This document shows, piece by piece, positions 1 to 6,808 of a DNA stretch of 8,189 nucleotides; the stretch's first letter is position 1; every line of letters begins with the position of its first letter. Below the pieces are notes generated by a model, which had not been told where the DNA came from, did not search any database, and was given only the letters and a program-made list of their open reading frames with translations. Where the stretch lies: contig JAITQJ010000383.1 in the NCBI GenBank assembly GCA_031288955.1, positions 1 through 8,189 of the forward strand, given 5' to 3'. The stretch is from Planctomycetaceae bacterium. GTDB taxonomy: Bacteria > Planctomycetota > Planctomycetia > Pirellulales > Thermoguttaceae. A program made the position numbers and the translations under genes.

Positions 1-2097
1 AAGAATCATAGTGAGGATGAAAGTTATGCCCAGTACAAAGAGGGACCGAGCAATGCGATGGCGTATTGCAGCATCAACGATGCAGACAGCGGAACAGTAA
101 CGGAAAGCGGCAAGTTTATCCTTTACGGCGTGCAGGGCGGCGAGCAACTCAACAACGTTGATATTGTTGCGAAAAAAGATATAAATCAATCGGAGGCAGT
201 GAAGGTTACGTATGACGAAGCGTCCAAACGCTTGGTTATCACCGTTAACAGCGACACTGTTACGTTGTCGGAAGCCATCGCTAAAATCAACGAGAACGGG
301 ATATTCAAGGCGGAGTACGATTACAGTTTCAATAATACAGCAGCGGCTCCTGGTCCTCCCCCGCCAAGTACAGGACCGGGTCTGGAGACTTTCGGGTCTG
401 TTTTCGGCAGCGGCAATGAGGTGGTTATCGGCAACACGGGAACGACCGGCGGACATCTCGGCGGCGTGCTGGAAGTTTATGTCGGCGGTACCGATGCCCA
501 AATTGATGCGAATAACGTTATTGATGCCATTAACAACAACGAAATCACCCGCAATCTGTTCAAGGCAAGTGCTATCGGAAACGGAGAAGGTATTATCAAT
601 TTCCGCAAGGATAACATTCGCGAGGTTACCGGTCCTGACGGCTTGAAGCGCAACGAAGTCAATATGCTCACTGCTATTCTCGGCAGCAGCGGCGATGACC
701 CCGGCTTGATGGTTGTGCATCTGGCGACCGATGCGAACGGCACGGTCATTACTACCGCCCGCGATTTGGTTGCCTACTTTGACACGCTTACCGCGGAGCA
801 GTTGCGGGGTATCAGTGTGAGCGTGATTCGTCCGCCGGGGGTGGATAACCTTGACCGGATTTGGACGTACGACAGTTGCGGCAACGTTATTGAAGAGCAG
901 TTATGCGATAACCCTTACGGGCTGGGCTTGCTCGCTCCGACGATGTACATTGACGACTGCGGTATTGTTACGTATTATCCGATAGAATTTTATTCTTACG
1001 GCGAAGATGTGAAACCGGGGAATGCTTACGGCAGTGTGATTGCGGCGAACGGCATCGATGCCTCGCTTGACATTCACGCCAAAGTGGCGGGGTCGGAATA
1101 CAACGGGGTCGGCTTCCAGTATCTGCGGCTTGATGACCCGCTTGCTGAAGCGTATGCCGATTATGACCCGGCGGGCAAGATGATTACGGTCTATATTCAG
1201 GGGGATGGAATGGCAACGGCGGCGGAGATTAAGAGCGTCATTGAGAACAGTGCGGCAACGAAAGACCTGTTTTCTGTAACGCTGCCGGGCGACGGTTCGG
1301 GATTCGTCACGCTCAATGACGATTATCTGGTGCTGCGTAACGGCACGTATGATGCGGGTTACCGCGGCGGGGCGATAATGCAGGGTGCTGCGGATGCGGA
1401 CGAACACCGTCTCGTTTTTGAGTCGCTGAACGAAGGGTCGAAGCAGTGGGTTCGTGTTCGGGCATTGTCCGGCGATTTTGTCGTGCGTGATATTGCCGGT
1501 ATTACAACGGATGTCGATTACGGCGAGGATATGATTGCCCGCTTGAACGGCAACAAGATGGTTGCCGACGGACGGACGCTGTCGATAGACACGTCGATGC
1601 TGAAGATGTCGGTAACTCTTCAGGAAAACGTGCAGGGCGGCGACCGCGTTCAGTTTACGATAACCGGCGGCGGAGCGACGTTCCAACTGGGACCGGATGT
1701 GGTAACGAATCAGCAGATTCGTCTCGGTATTCAGAGCGTCAGTACGGCAACGCTCGGCGGTGCGAGCGGACGTTTGTATATGCTCAGCGACGGCGAGGCA
1801 GCGGCGTTGGCAAACGATACGAAACTGGCAGACCGCATCGTTCAGGAGGCGATTATGGCGGTGGCGGTAACACGGGGCAGATTGGGGGCGATTCAGCGCA
1901 ACACGCTTGACCCGACAATATCGGCACTGCAAGACCAATTACAGGCAACGACGGCAGCGGAGGCGCAGATTTCCAATGCGGACTTTGCCGAGGAAAGTTC
2001 CAAATTGATGCGGACGCAGATTTTGGTACAAGCCGGTATGCAGGCATTGCAGTTAGCAAACCAGTTCCCGCAATATGCAGCGCAGTTGCTGGGATAG
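1..2097 (+). CDS. fliC: Large flagellin, 5'-truncated by the window edge
   Basis: This is the structural subunit of the flagellar filament, exported through the flagellar type III system. The frame is open from base 1 and ends at TAG 2095-2097, giving 698 residues here. The N-terminal flagellin D0/D1 helices are absent, so the true start lies upstream and the ATG at 58 is internal. The last ~200 residues match the flagellin C-terminal core: 'FTITGGGATFQLG' (about 1654-1692), 'VTRGRLGAIQRN' (about 1867-1902), then 'ISNADFAEESSKL' and 'QILVQAG..AL..AN..PQ' up to the terminal LLG. The middle is a long acidic, Gly-rich region with repeated flagellin-IN-like modules, a Pro-rich linker (340-381) and four cysteines (67, 877, 904, 958), which are unusual in a flagellin. 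Even partial, it exceeds the ~500 residues of enterobacterial FliC. Identity as flagellin is secure from the C-terminus; the role of the central insert is unknown. Confidence 0.93.
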   Translation, partial: KNHSEDESYAQYKEGPSNAMAYCSINDADSGTVTESGKFILYGVQGGEQLNNVDIVAKKDINQSEAVKVTYDEASKRLVITVNSDTVTLSEAIAKINENGIFKAEYDYSFNNTAAAPGPPPPSTGPGLETFGSVFGSGNEVVIGNTGTTGGHLGGVLEVYVGGTDAQIDANNVIDAINNNEITRNLFKASAIGNGEGIINFRKDNIREVTGPDGLKRNEVNMLTAILGSSGDDPGLMVVHLATDANGTVITTARDLVAYFDTLTAEQLRGISVSVIRPPGVDNLDRIWTYDSCGNVIEEQLCDNPYGLGLLAPTMYIDDCGIVTYYPIEFYSYGEDVKPGNAYGSVIAANGIDASLDIHAKVAGSEYNGVGFQYLRLDDPLAEAYADYDPAGKMITVYIQGDGMATAAEIKSVIENSAATKDLFSVTLPGDGSGFVTLNDDYLVLRNGTYDAGYRGGAIMQGAADADEHRLVFESLNEGSKQWVRVRALSGDFVVRDIAGITTDVDYGEDMIARLNGNKMVADGRTLSIDTSMLKMSVTLQENVQGGDRVQFTITGGGATFQLGPDVVTNQQIRLGIQSVSTATLGGASGRLYMLSDGEAAALANDTKLADRIVQEAIMAVAVTRGRLGAIQRNTLDPTISALQDQLQATTAAEAQISNADFAEESSKLMRTQILVQAGMQALQLANQFPQYAAQLLG
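115..1371 (+). repeat. Degenerate flagellin-IN-like modules in the flagellin
   Basis: These are protein-level repeats with little DNA identity. Each unit runs beta-strand, a Y-D-x-A-x-K type turn, a strand such as 'ITV', then an acidic or Thr-rich turn leading to a short helix of the form 'aaeIk..IeN..t.dLF' and a Gly-rich tail. Copies are near 115-336 ('VTYDEASKRLVITV', 'LSEAIAKINENGIF'), 463-612 ('NNVIDAINNNEITRNLF', 'GNGEGII') and 1069-1371 ('YDPAGKMITVYI', 'AAEIKSVIENSAATKDLF', 'GDGSGFV'). A weaker unit at 658-837 has 'TTARDLVAYFDTL'. The pattern resembles the flagellin hook IN motif and would sit in the solvent-exposed outer domains of the filament. Confidence 0.55.
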
Positions 2098-2102
2098 TCA
2101 TC

Positions 2103-2140
<38 letters not shown>

Positions 2141-2145
2141 AACAG

Positions 2146-2214
2146 GAAAACGGACACCGCATAAGGTTGTTGTAACGTTTGGGGAGCGTATCCCATTCTC
2201 CCTTATCCGTTTTC
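2146..2214. other. Imperfect long inverted repeat between flagellin and kinase A
   Basis: GAAAACGG (2146-2153) pairs perfectly with CCGTTTTC (2207-2214), and ATAAGG (2161-2166) pairs with CCTTAT (2201-2206). The left arm carries a 7-base bulge (2154-2160). A small GGGA/TCCC hairpin (2182-2185 with 2191-2194) can form in the loop. It could act as a transcript-end structure for the flagellin mRNA, but no clean GC stem with a following U-run is present, so I do not call it an intrinsic terminator. It could also be the remnant of a small palindromic insertion. Confidence 0.45.
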
Positions 2215-2234
2215 AATGATCAATTCCTAAAGCG

Positions 2235-3146
2235 ATGAGTCATTTACTAAGCCTTGGTTATATTGGTCCGTACCGGCTTCTGGAAGCCATCAACCGGGGG
2301 CAGGCTTCTGCCCTTTGGAAGGCGTACGAAGATAACAAGCGGCAGTTTTTCGGAGTGAAAACACTTCTGAATACGACCGCCCAGGTTCGCGAACAGATTC
2401 AACTGCTGAAACACGAGTATCAGGTCGGCAGTCAACTGGAACATCCGAATCTGATTCATATTTATGAATTCGGGACGTATAACCGCGTGCCGTATATTGC
2501 GATGGAATGGTTCTCGCCGGTCAATCTGAAAAAATGGATTAACCGGGGTTACGCAACGTACTGCGAACATTTACCGCAGATACTGGAACAGACGGCGGCG
2601 GCAATCGCGTATCTGCACAGCAAAGGGTATGTGCATCGGGATGTCAAGCCGGATAATTTTTTGTTCGCTCTCGATAAAGAAGCGGATACCGGCACTTCCG
2701 GCACTTCCGCCGCTTCTTCCGCTTCGGTGAAACTCATTGACTTTGCGATAACGCAGCAGACCGTCAAAGGTTTTATGCGGTATCTGACGCTGCGGTCAAA
2801 AATACAGGGAACGGCAAGTTATCTTTCGCCGGAACAGATACGCGGCTTGCCGGCGGAACCGGGAATGGATATTTACAGTCTCGGCTGTACGTTTTACGAG
2901 TTATTGACGAACCGGCTGGTTTTTGCGGACGATTCGATGAACGGTTTGTTGACGAAACATTTATCGGCAGCACCTCCGCCGGTAACGGTGCGTAACAAAA
3001 ACATTACGCCGGAGTTTGCCGGTTTGCTGAAACAGATGTTAGCGAAGACGGCGGCAGAGCGTCCCAAAGACGGCGGCGAAGTCCTGAACGCCGTCAAGGG
3101 ACTTCGGGTGTTTCGGGGGAAACCGTCCGGTCGGGATGTGCCGTAG
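2235..3146 (+). CDS. Soluble Hanks-type Ser/Thr kinase with degenerate motifs (kinase A)
   Basis: The 303-residue protein is essentially one protein kinase domain with no signal peptide or membrane span, so it is presumably cytoplasmic. Visible motifs are the VAIK-type Lys42 ('GVKTL'), a likely helix-C Glu61, the catalytic loop HRDVKPDN (134-141), Asp169 of the metal-binding motif, 'GTASYLSPE' (192-200), Asp212 in 'DIYSLG' and Arg276 near the end. Two motifs are off: the Gly-rich loop reads 'INRGQAS' in place of GxGxxG, and DFG is DFA. About 15 extra residues rich in Thr, Ser, Gly and Ala lie between the catalytic loop and DFA; they are encoded partly by a 9-base direct duplication (2691-2708). 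Lys, catalytic Asp and metal Asp remain, so it may be active or an atypical kinase. No clear Shine-Dalgarno precedes the ATG. The 3' end overlaps convergent kinase B. Confidence 0.9.
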   Translation: MSHLLSLGYIGPYRLLEAINRGQASALWKAYEDNKRQFFGVKTLLNTTAQVREQIQLLKHEYQVGSQLEHPNLIHIYEFGTYNRVPYIAMEWFSPVNLKKWINRGYATYCEHLPQILEQTAAAIAYLHSKGYVHRDVKPDNFLFALDKEADTGTSGTSAASSASVKLIDFAITQQTVKGFMRYLTLRSKIQGTASYLSPEQIRGLPAEPGMDIYSLGCTFYELLTNRLVFADDSMNGLLTKHLSAAPPPVTVRNKNITPEFAGLLKQMLAKTAAERPKDGGEVLNAVKGLRVFRGKPSGRDVP

Positions 3147-5361
3147 GTGATTCCTGATAATCTTTTTTCGCTTCCCCGACGAGTTTCTCTGCCCAGGAAT
3201 AGTTCTGGTATAACACAATAACGGCGCGGCGGATTGCTTGCGCCCGGTCTGGATTTGTTGACTCCAATTCGTCCGCCGCCAGCAAACGGTTGCGGATAAC
3301 TTCCGTTTGCTCTCCGCTTTGCAGCGATAATTCGTGTTCGATTTTCTTTAACCGCCGTTTTGCCAATTCAACGCAGATTTCGACGTGGCTTGATAAACGT
3401 TTTGTTTCCGCTTTGGATTTATCCGCCGCATCGTCAAACAACTCAATAAACGCCTGCATTTTTTCCGCACCCCGCTGTAAATCCGTTCGGGAAACAGTAA
3501 TCGCATCAACGTACGCAATTTCAACCGGCGATAAACGGCGCACCGCCGATAAAAACTGCTGCCTTGTATAGAGCCGCTCGTTCTCCGCTAACTCCAATTC
3601 ATCGTGCAGCCCGCTAACCTGCTGCGCCAATGAATGATGCGGATACTCCGCAAGGAACCGCTCGATATTACTCTGTGCAGCACGGAGGGTCGAAAGCGAA
3701 TAACCGTTGGGCGAATTGTCCTGTTTCAACACCGCCGCAATCCGCTCGTACAACTTGTCCGGCGGAACAGGCTGCAACAGATAATAAAGCGTAATGCCGA
3801 TGACCAGCAGCGCAAGCGATGTCAAAACCGTCGATACCGAAATTATCGGTTTACCGAAAGTCCGCTCCGGCGGCAAACCGTGCCGCTGGTCATCGGTTAC
3901 TTCAACGAACGATGAACCCGCCGATGTTTTATGCGTATTTTCTCTGGTGCTGTTTGCTCCGGTCATTCCGCTGTGCTGTGTTCCCGGATTTGACAAAGCG
4001 TCTGCTTCTGCCCTTATTATATTTATTTCCGCCTCTGCGGTATGTTCGGCGGGGATGGCGGGCAGCGGTACAGCACCGGCATCGGCATTTGCTTTATCTT
4101 GTTCTTGCGTCTTCGTAATATTGCCGAACGATTTGACTGACGGCAGCGGTTCATCTTTTGACCGCCGCAGTGCTGCCGTATCCATTAACAGCACCTCGCC
4201 GTGGCGGATACCTCTGCGCCGCTCCAATACCCGCATATCCGTCGGTGTGTATTCAAGCGTGGCATCGCTGTTGGGAGCATCGGCGGGAACAGGGGTTGGT
4301 GTCCCGCTTTCTTTTTCCGCCTCTTGGACAGAACCTGCCGCCTTGTTGACGGACGCTGTCATTTGACTCAGGTCAACGATACCATCGTCAACGATAAAAT
4401 CCTGCGTTTCCCGTTCAACCGCAGCACCGGCGGCGTGTATATTCCGGTTCTGATACGGGTTAAGCGGTGTTTCCGCAGGAATCGGCGGCGGCTGTATTGC
4501 TGCTGCCGTCATCGGCAATACCCGTATCGACTCCGGCGAACCAGCCAAAGCGTGAAGCATTGCTTGAAAACGCTTTACAATCAGATACGCATTTGCCGGT
4601 CGGTCTTCGGGGCGGGGACGCAATAAATCAGCAATGATTGCTTCAAAATCGGCGGGAACATCGAAGCGGAACATCTTTATCGGGTCGAAAGAAGCGGCAG
4701 TGTGTTTGCGTATCAGTTCCGGCAGAGACCGGGCGTGGAACGGTACCTTGCCCGTCAAAAGCAGATACAACACGGCACCGAGCGAAAATAAATCGCTTCG
4801 GGGACCAATCGGGTTCGCCATCGCTTGTTCCGGCGACATATACTCCAGCGTCCCGACAATCGAGTGTGTGCCGGTGATGCGTGAAGCCCCGAAGTTTTGA
4901 GCGATACCGTAATCGGAAAGTTTAACGCAGCCGTCCTGCGTTAAAAGAATGTTCGCCGGTTTTATGTCCCGATGTGTAACGCCCCGGTCGTGTGCGTGCC
5001 GAAGTGCCTGACACATATCAAGACCGATTTTCGCTGTTTCCTGCCAGGTAAAAAGCCGCTGTTTTTTCAATTCGTGCTGCAAACTTGGTCCGTCAACAAG
5101 TTCCATCACGTAATAAAGGACTTCTTGTTCTTCGCCGGAACCCACAAGACGAACGATATTAGGGTGATGCAGTTGTTTTAAGGCTTTGATTTCTAACTCA
5201 AAGCGCAGCCGGACTTCTTTATCTTCTTCAAGATTCGAGAGCAGAACCTTGACCGCAGCGGGAACGCCGGTGTCGATATGAGCGGCTTCATAAACCGCCC
5301 CCATACCGCCGCGCCCAATCACACGCCCAATCTTATAGGGTCCTAACTGCTGAAGTTCCAC
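3094..5361 (-). CDS. Membrane-anchored Hanks-type Ser/Thr kinase (kinase B)
   Basis: This 755-residue receptor-like kinase would phosphorylate Ser/Thr on cytoplasmic targets. The kinase domain (about 7-270) is canonical: 'GRGGMG' loop (16-21), Lys38, Glu57, HRDIKPAN (130-137), DYG in place of DFG (150-152), 'GTLEYMSPE' (170-178), Asp190 and Arg254. A Pro/Ala/Thr-rich linker (about 273-503) has several Thr-rich acidic stretches that could be autophosphorylation sites. One hydrophobic helix (about 505-528, 'LTSLALLVIGITLYYLL') follows. The C-terminal ~225 residues are charged and helical with TPR-like spacing, and should lie outside the membrane. The start is GTG (5359-5361), placed one short step before 'LQQLGPYKIG'. 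No ATG lies in frame upstream and no good ribosome site is visible. It lies 77 bases after nifU on the same strand, suggesting one transcript. The tail overlaps kinase A by 53 bases. Confidence 0.94.
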   Translation of the reverse strand: MELQQLGPYKIGRVIGRGGMGAVYEAAHIDTGVPAAVKVLLSNLEEDKEVRLRFELEIKALKQLHHPNIVRLVGSGEEQEVLYYVMELVDGPSLQHELKKQRLFTWQETAKIGLDMCQALRHAHDRGVTHRDIKPANILLTQDGCVKLSDYGIAQNFGASRITGTHSIVGTLEYMSPEQAMANPIGPRSDLFSLGAVLYLLLTGKVPFHARSLPELIRKHTAASFDPIKMFRFDVPADFEAIIADLLRPRPEDRPANAYLIVKRFQAMLHALAGSPESIRVLPMTAAAIQPPPIPAETPLNPYQNRNIHAAGAAVERETQDFIVDDGIVDLSQMTASVNKAAGSVQEAEKESGTPTPVPADAPNSDATLEYTPTDMRVLERRRGIRHGEVLLMDTAALRRSKDEPLPSVKSFGNITKTQEQDKANADAGAVPLPAIPAEHTAEAEINIIRAEADALSNPGTQHSGMTGANSTRENTHKTSAGSSFVEVTDDQRHGLPPERTFGKPIISVSTVLTSLALLVIGITLYYLLQPVPPDKLYERIAAVLKQDNSPNGYSLSTLRAAQSNIERFLAEYPHHSLAQQVSGLHDELELAENERLYTRQQFLSAVRRLSPVEIAYVDAITVSRTDLQRGAEKMQAFIELFDDAADKSKAETKRLSSHVEICVELAKRRLKKIEHELSLQSGEQTEVIRNRLLAADELESTNPDRAQAIRRAVIVLYQNYSWAEKLVGEAKKDYQESPTAHPDRTVSPETPEVP

Positions 5362-5438
5362 GCTTTTGGGTGAAGAAGTAAGAGCGAATAGTAAAGAAGA
5401 AAACGTAATGCACGTCTTTACCCTTCTTTCTCCTTCAT

Positions 5439-6383
5439 TTACACTTGAATGACTCGTATTCGTTCATCAACTTTTTCTTTCAACGTTCTTTCGATGAGGT
5501 ATTTTAGGGTTTGCCCTGCCCCGGCACAACCGGCGCAGGCACCGCGTAATTCGACGTAAACTGCCGTATCTTTAATGTCGATTAGTTCCAAATCGCCGCC
5601 GTCTTTCTGCACCATCGGACGTAAATACTCGTCGAGCAACTTCTCAATCTTCTTGGCAAACTGGAACGGCGACGATGACGGCTCCGTCTCCTTGGGTGCA
5701 GCGGGCAATATCGGCAGCAAATCGTTGTCCGGTTGTTTCCCCCAAACCTCGTCGAGTAAATTCTGCAAACCGCCGGGGGCGTGATGGCAGGTCATACAAG
5801 CCCCGCCGGCTTTAATTGCCGCCGTTATTTCCGGTATGGAATGAAGGTTCAGTTCTTTAATTTTCCGTTTGATATACGGTTCGGTCAGTGTAAAACATTG
5901 ACAGACGATTCTGCCTGCACTTTGTTCTTCGCGGTTAATATCGATACCAAGAGCGTTGAGATTGACACCGCGTTTTTGCGCCCAATTAAATACGGCGGCT
6001 TGCAGTGCTTCGGCTCCCATCACGCTGCAATGAATTTTTTGTTCCGGCAGACCGTCGAGATAATTGACAATATCCTGATTGGTAATCGCCAAGGATTCGA
6101 TAGGGGTCAGGCGTTTGGCTTCAATCAACCGGCATAAGGCTTCGGAAGCGGCGATGGCGGAAGTGCAGCCGAAGGTTAAATACTTTACTTCGACGATAAC
6201 GTCTTTGAGCGGGTCGTTATTTCGTTCGGCTTTGAAAGTGAATCGGAGGGCATCGCCGCAAGCGATAGAACCGTGTTCTCCGAGTCCGTCGGGTTCGGCA
6301 ATTTCACCGAGATGCGTACCGGGCTGACCGTGAACGGCTTCGTTGAACAGTTGCATTGTTTTTGCGCTATAATTCCAAGCCAT
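5439..6383 (-). CDS. nifU: NifU, three-domain Fe-S cluster assembly scaffold
   Basis: NifU receives sulfur from a cysteine desulfurase, builds [2Fe-2S]/[4Fe-4S] clusters and passes them to apo-proteins in the cytoplasm. The 314-residue protein has the full Azotobacter-type order. The IscU-like domain has Cys42 with Asp44 ('ACGDALRF'), Cys73 ('FGCTSA') and Cys119 ('HCSVMGAEAL'). The central bacterioferritin-associated-ferredoxin-like [2Fe-2S] domain has Cys161/163 ('VCQCF') and Cys196/199 ('ACMTCH'). The C-terminal NifU/Nfu domain has Cys283/286 ('GACAGCAG'). All nine expected cysteines are present. I chose the ATG at 6383 because 'MAWNYSAKTM' aligns with the 'MWDYSEKV' start of known NifU; an upstream in-frame TTG at 6440 would add 19 residues with no family match. 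No nif genes or desulfurase are seen here, so a housekeeping Fe-S role is more likely than nitrogen fixation. It leads kinase B on the - strand. Confidence 0.95.
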   Translation of the reverse strand: MAWNYSAKTMQLFNEAVHGQPGTHLGEIAEPDGLGEHGSIACGDALRFTFKAERNNDPLKDVIVEVKYLTFGCTSAIAASEALCRLIEAKRLTPIESLAITNQDIVNYLDGLPEQKIHCSVMGAEALQAAVFNWAQKRGVNLNALGIDINREEQSAGRIVCQCFTLTEPYIKRKIKELNLHSIPEITAAIKAGGACMTCHHAPGGLQNLLDEVWGKQPDNDLLPILPAAPKETEPSSSPFQFAKKIEKLLDEYLRPMVQKDGGDLELIDIKDTAVYVELRGACAGCAGAGQTLKYLIERTLKEKVDERIRVIQV

Positions 6384-6411
6384 TTGGCATAATTGTCTGG
6401 TGCTTCTACGT

Positions 6412-6440
6412 ATTTTCCCCCTTCCGGCGGACGTTGTCAA
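6412..6440 (-). promoter_or_regulatory. Candidate sigma-70 promoter for nifU-kinase B
   Basis: On the - strand, TTGACA (6440-6435, 6 of 6) is followed after 17 bases by GAAAAT (6417-6412, 4 of 6 to TATAAT), about 28 bases before the nifU ATG. The spacing is ideal but the -10 is weak. The TTG of the -35 box also serves as the first codon of the longer nifU reading frame, which argues against that longer start if the promoter is real. Confidence 0.35.
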
Positions 6441-6467
6441 TCAGAACGCTTTGTTAGAGAACATCAT

Positions 6468-6613
6468 AAAGAGCGGGATATGCAGTAAAAAACGCAGCGA
6501 TAGCAAGTTTTTTACGGAATATCCCATGGGAGGGCGGAAAGAGTGCAATGACGGGATATTCCGTAAATTGTTTTTTCTATCGAAAAATCAATTTACTACA
6601 TATCCCGCTCTTT
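6468..6613. repeat. Palindromic element of two inverted hairpins (REP/MITE-like)
   Basis: A 15-base motif, GGGATAT-N3-GTAAA, occurs four times in alternating orientation: 6475-6489 (+), 6511-6525 (-), 6553-6567 (+) and 6592-6606 (-). Copies 1 and 2 form a hairpin with 19-base arms, two mismatches and a 13-base loop (6475-6525). Copies 3 and 4 form a second hairpin, 6553-6606, with 25-base arms, four mismatches and a TATC loop. The ends also pair with each other: 6468-6489 and 6592-6613 are 22-base inverted repeats with one mismatch, and 6511-6525 pairs perfectly with 6553-6567, so the whole can form one long cruciform. No transposase is encoded inside. This fits a REP doublet or a miniature non-autonomous insertion; a structured RNA is the alternative. 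It sits about 28 bases upstream of the candidate nifU -35 box. Confidence 0.85.
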
Positions 6614-6684
6614 GGAGAAAGACAACGGCAGAGAACTGCCAGATGCTATGCAAAGATTGCAACCGGCGGAAGTCAGCGAAGTAA
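6614..6684 (+). pseudogene. C-terminal remnant of an HNH endonuclease
   Basis: In the frame ending at TAA 6682-6684 the translation reads 'RKTTAENCQMLCKDCNRRK' then SAK. This matches the end of HNH nuclease domains, where 'GG.tt.eNlq.LC..CN..K' supplies the last zinc-binding CxxC pair, the conserved Asn and a basic tail. The first half of the domain (the HH motif and the earlier CxxC) is missing: immediately to the left, the frame runs into the palindromic element. An ATG-started frame through the element (6400-6684) exists but its upstream part has no HNH character. I read it as a broken gene whose 5' part was deleted or displaced near the element. The match is short, so confidence is moderate. 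Confidence 0.5.
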
Positions 6685-6697
6685 ATGACGGCTTGCA

Positions 6698-6772
6698 ATG
6701 ACTTATGATATTCAAGTGGAGCGTCATCCTGACTGGGACAAGCCGCAGAAGTATAAACCGAAAGGCAAATAA
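6698..6772 (+). other. 24-codon ORF of unknown status after the HNH remnant
   Basis: ATG 6698 to TAA 6770-6772 encodes a basic, hydrophilic 24-residue peptide starting MTYDIQVERHPDWDK and ending in a Lys/Pro/Tyr-rich tail. It begins 13 bases after the HNH stop. Codon choice and composition look protein-like, and it may be the tail of a second decayed gene and not a functional small protein. There is no convincing ribosome site. I do not recognise the peptide. Confidence 0.18.
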
Positions 6773-6808
6773 GAACGGGAACAACAGCGCAGGAAATTTT
6801 ACCGCGAA

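Noticed and set aside
58..60. ATG as the flagellin start
   Set aside because: The frame is open to base 1 and the protein from this ATG lacks the conserved flagellin N-terminus.
901..1938. Long open frame on the - strand (345 codons)
   Set aside because: It lies antisense to the flagellin, its translation is rich in Arg/His/Val with no domain pattern, and the flagellin frame is certain.
3794..4366. 190-codon + strand open frame
   Set aside because: Antisense to the linker of kinase B. Low-complexity Ser/Val/Ala translation with no family match.
5333..5413. 26-codon GTG frame on the - strand with an AG-rich ribosome-like site, overlapping the kinase B start
   Set aside because: Could be a leader peptide, but the translation is unremarkable and the purine run alone is weak evidence.
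6384..6440. TTG start at 6440 extending NifU by 19 residues
   Set aside because: The extra residues (basic, 'RGKIRRSTRQ') have no NifU counterpart, and the TTG coincides with a TTGACA box.
6400..6684. 94-codon + strand frame as one intact gene
   Set aside because: Most of it reads through the palindromic element; only the last ~23 codons look like a protein family (HNH).
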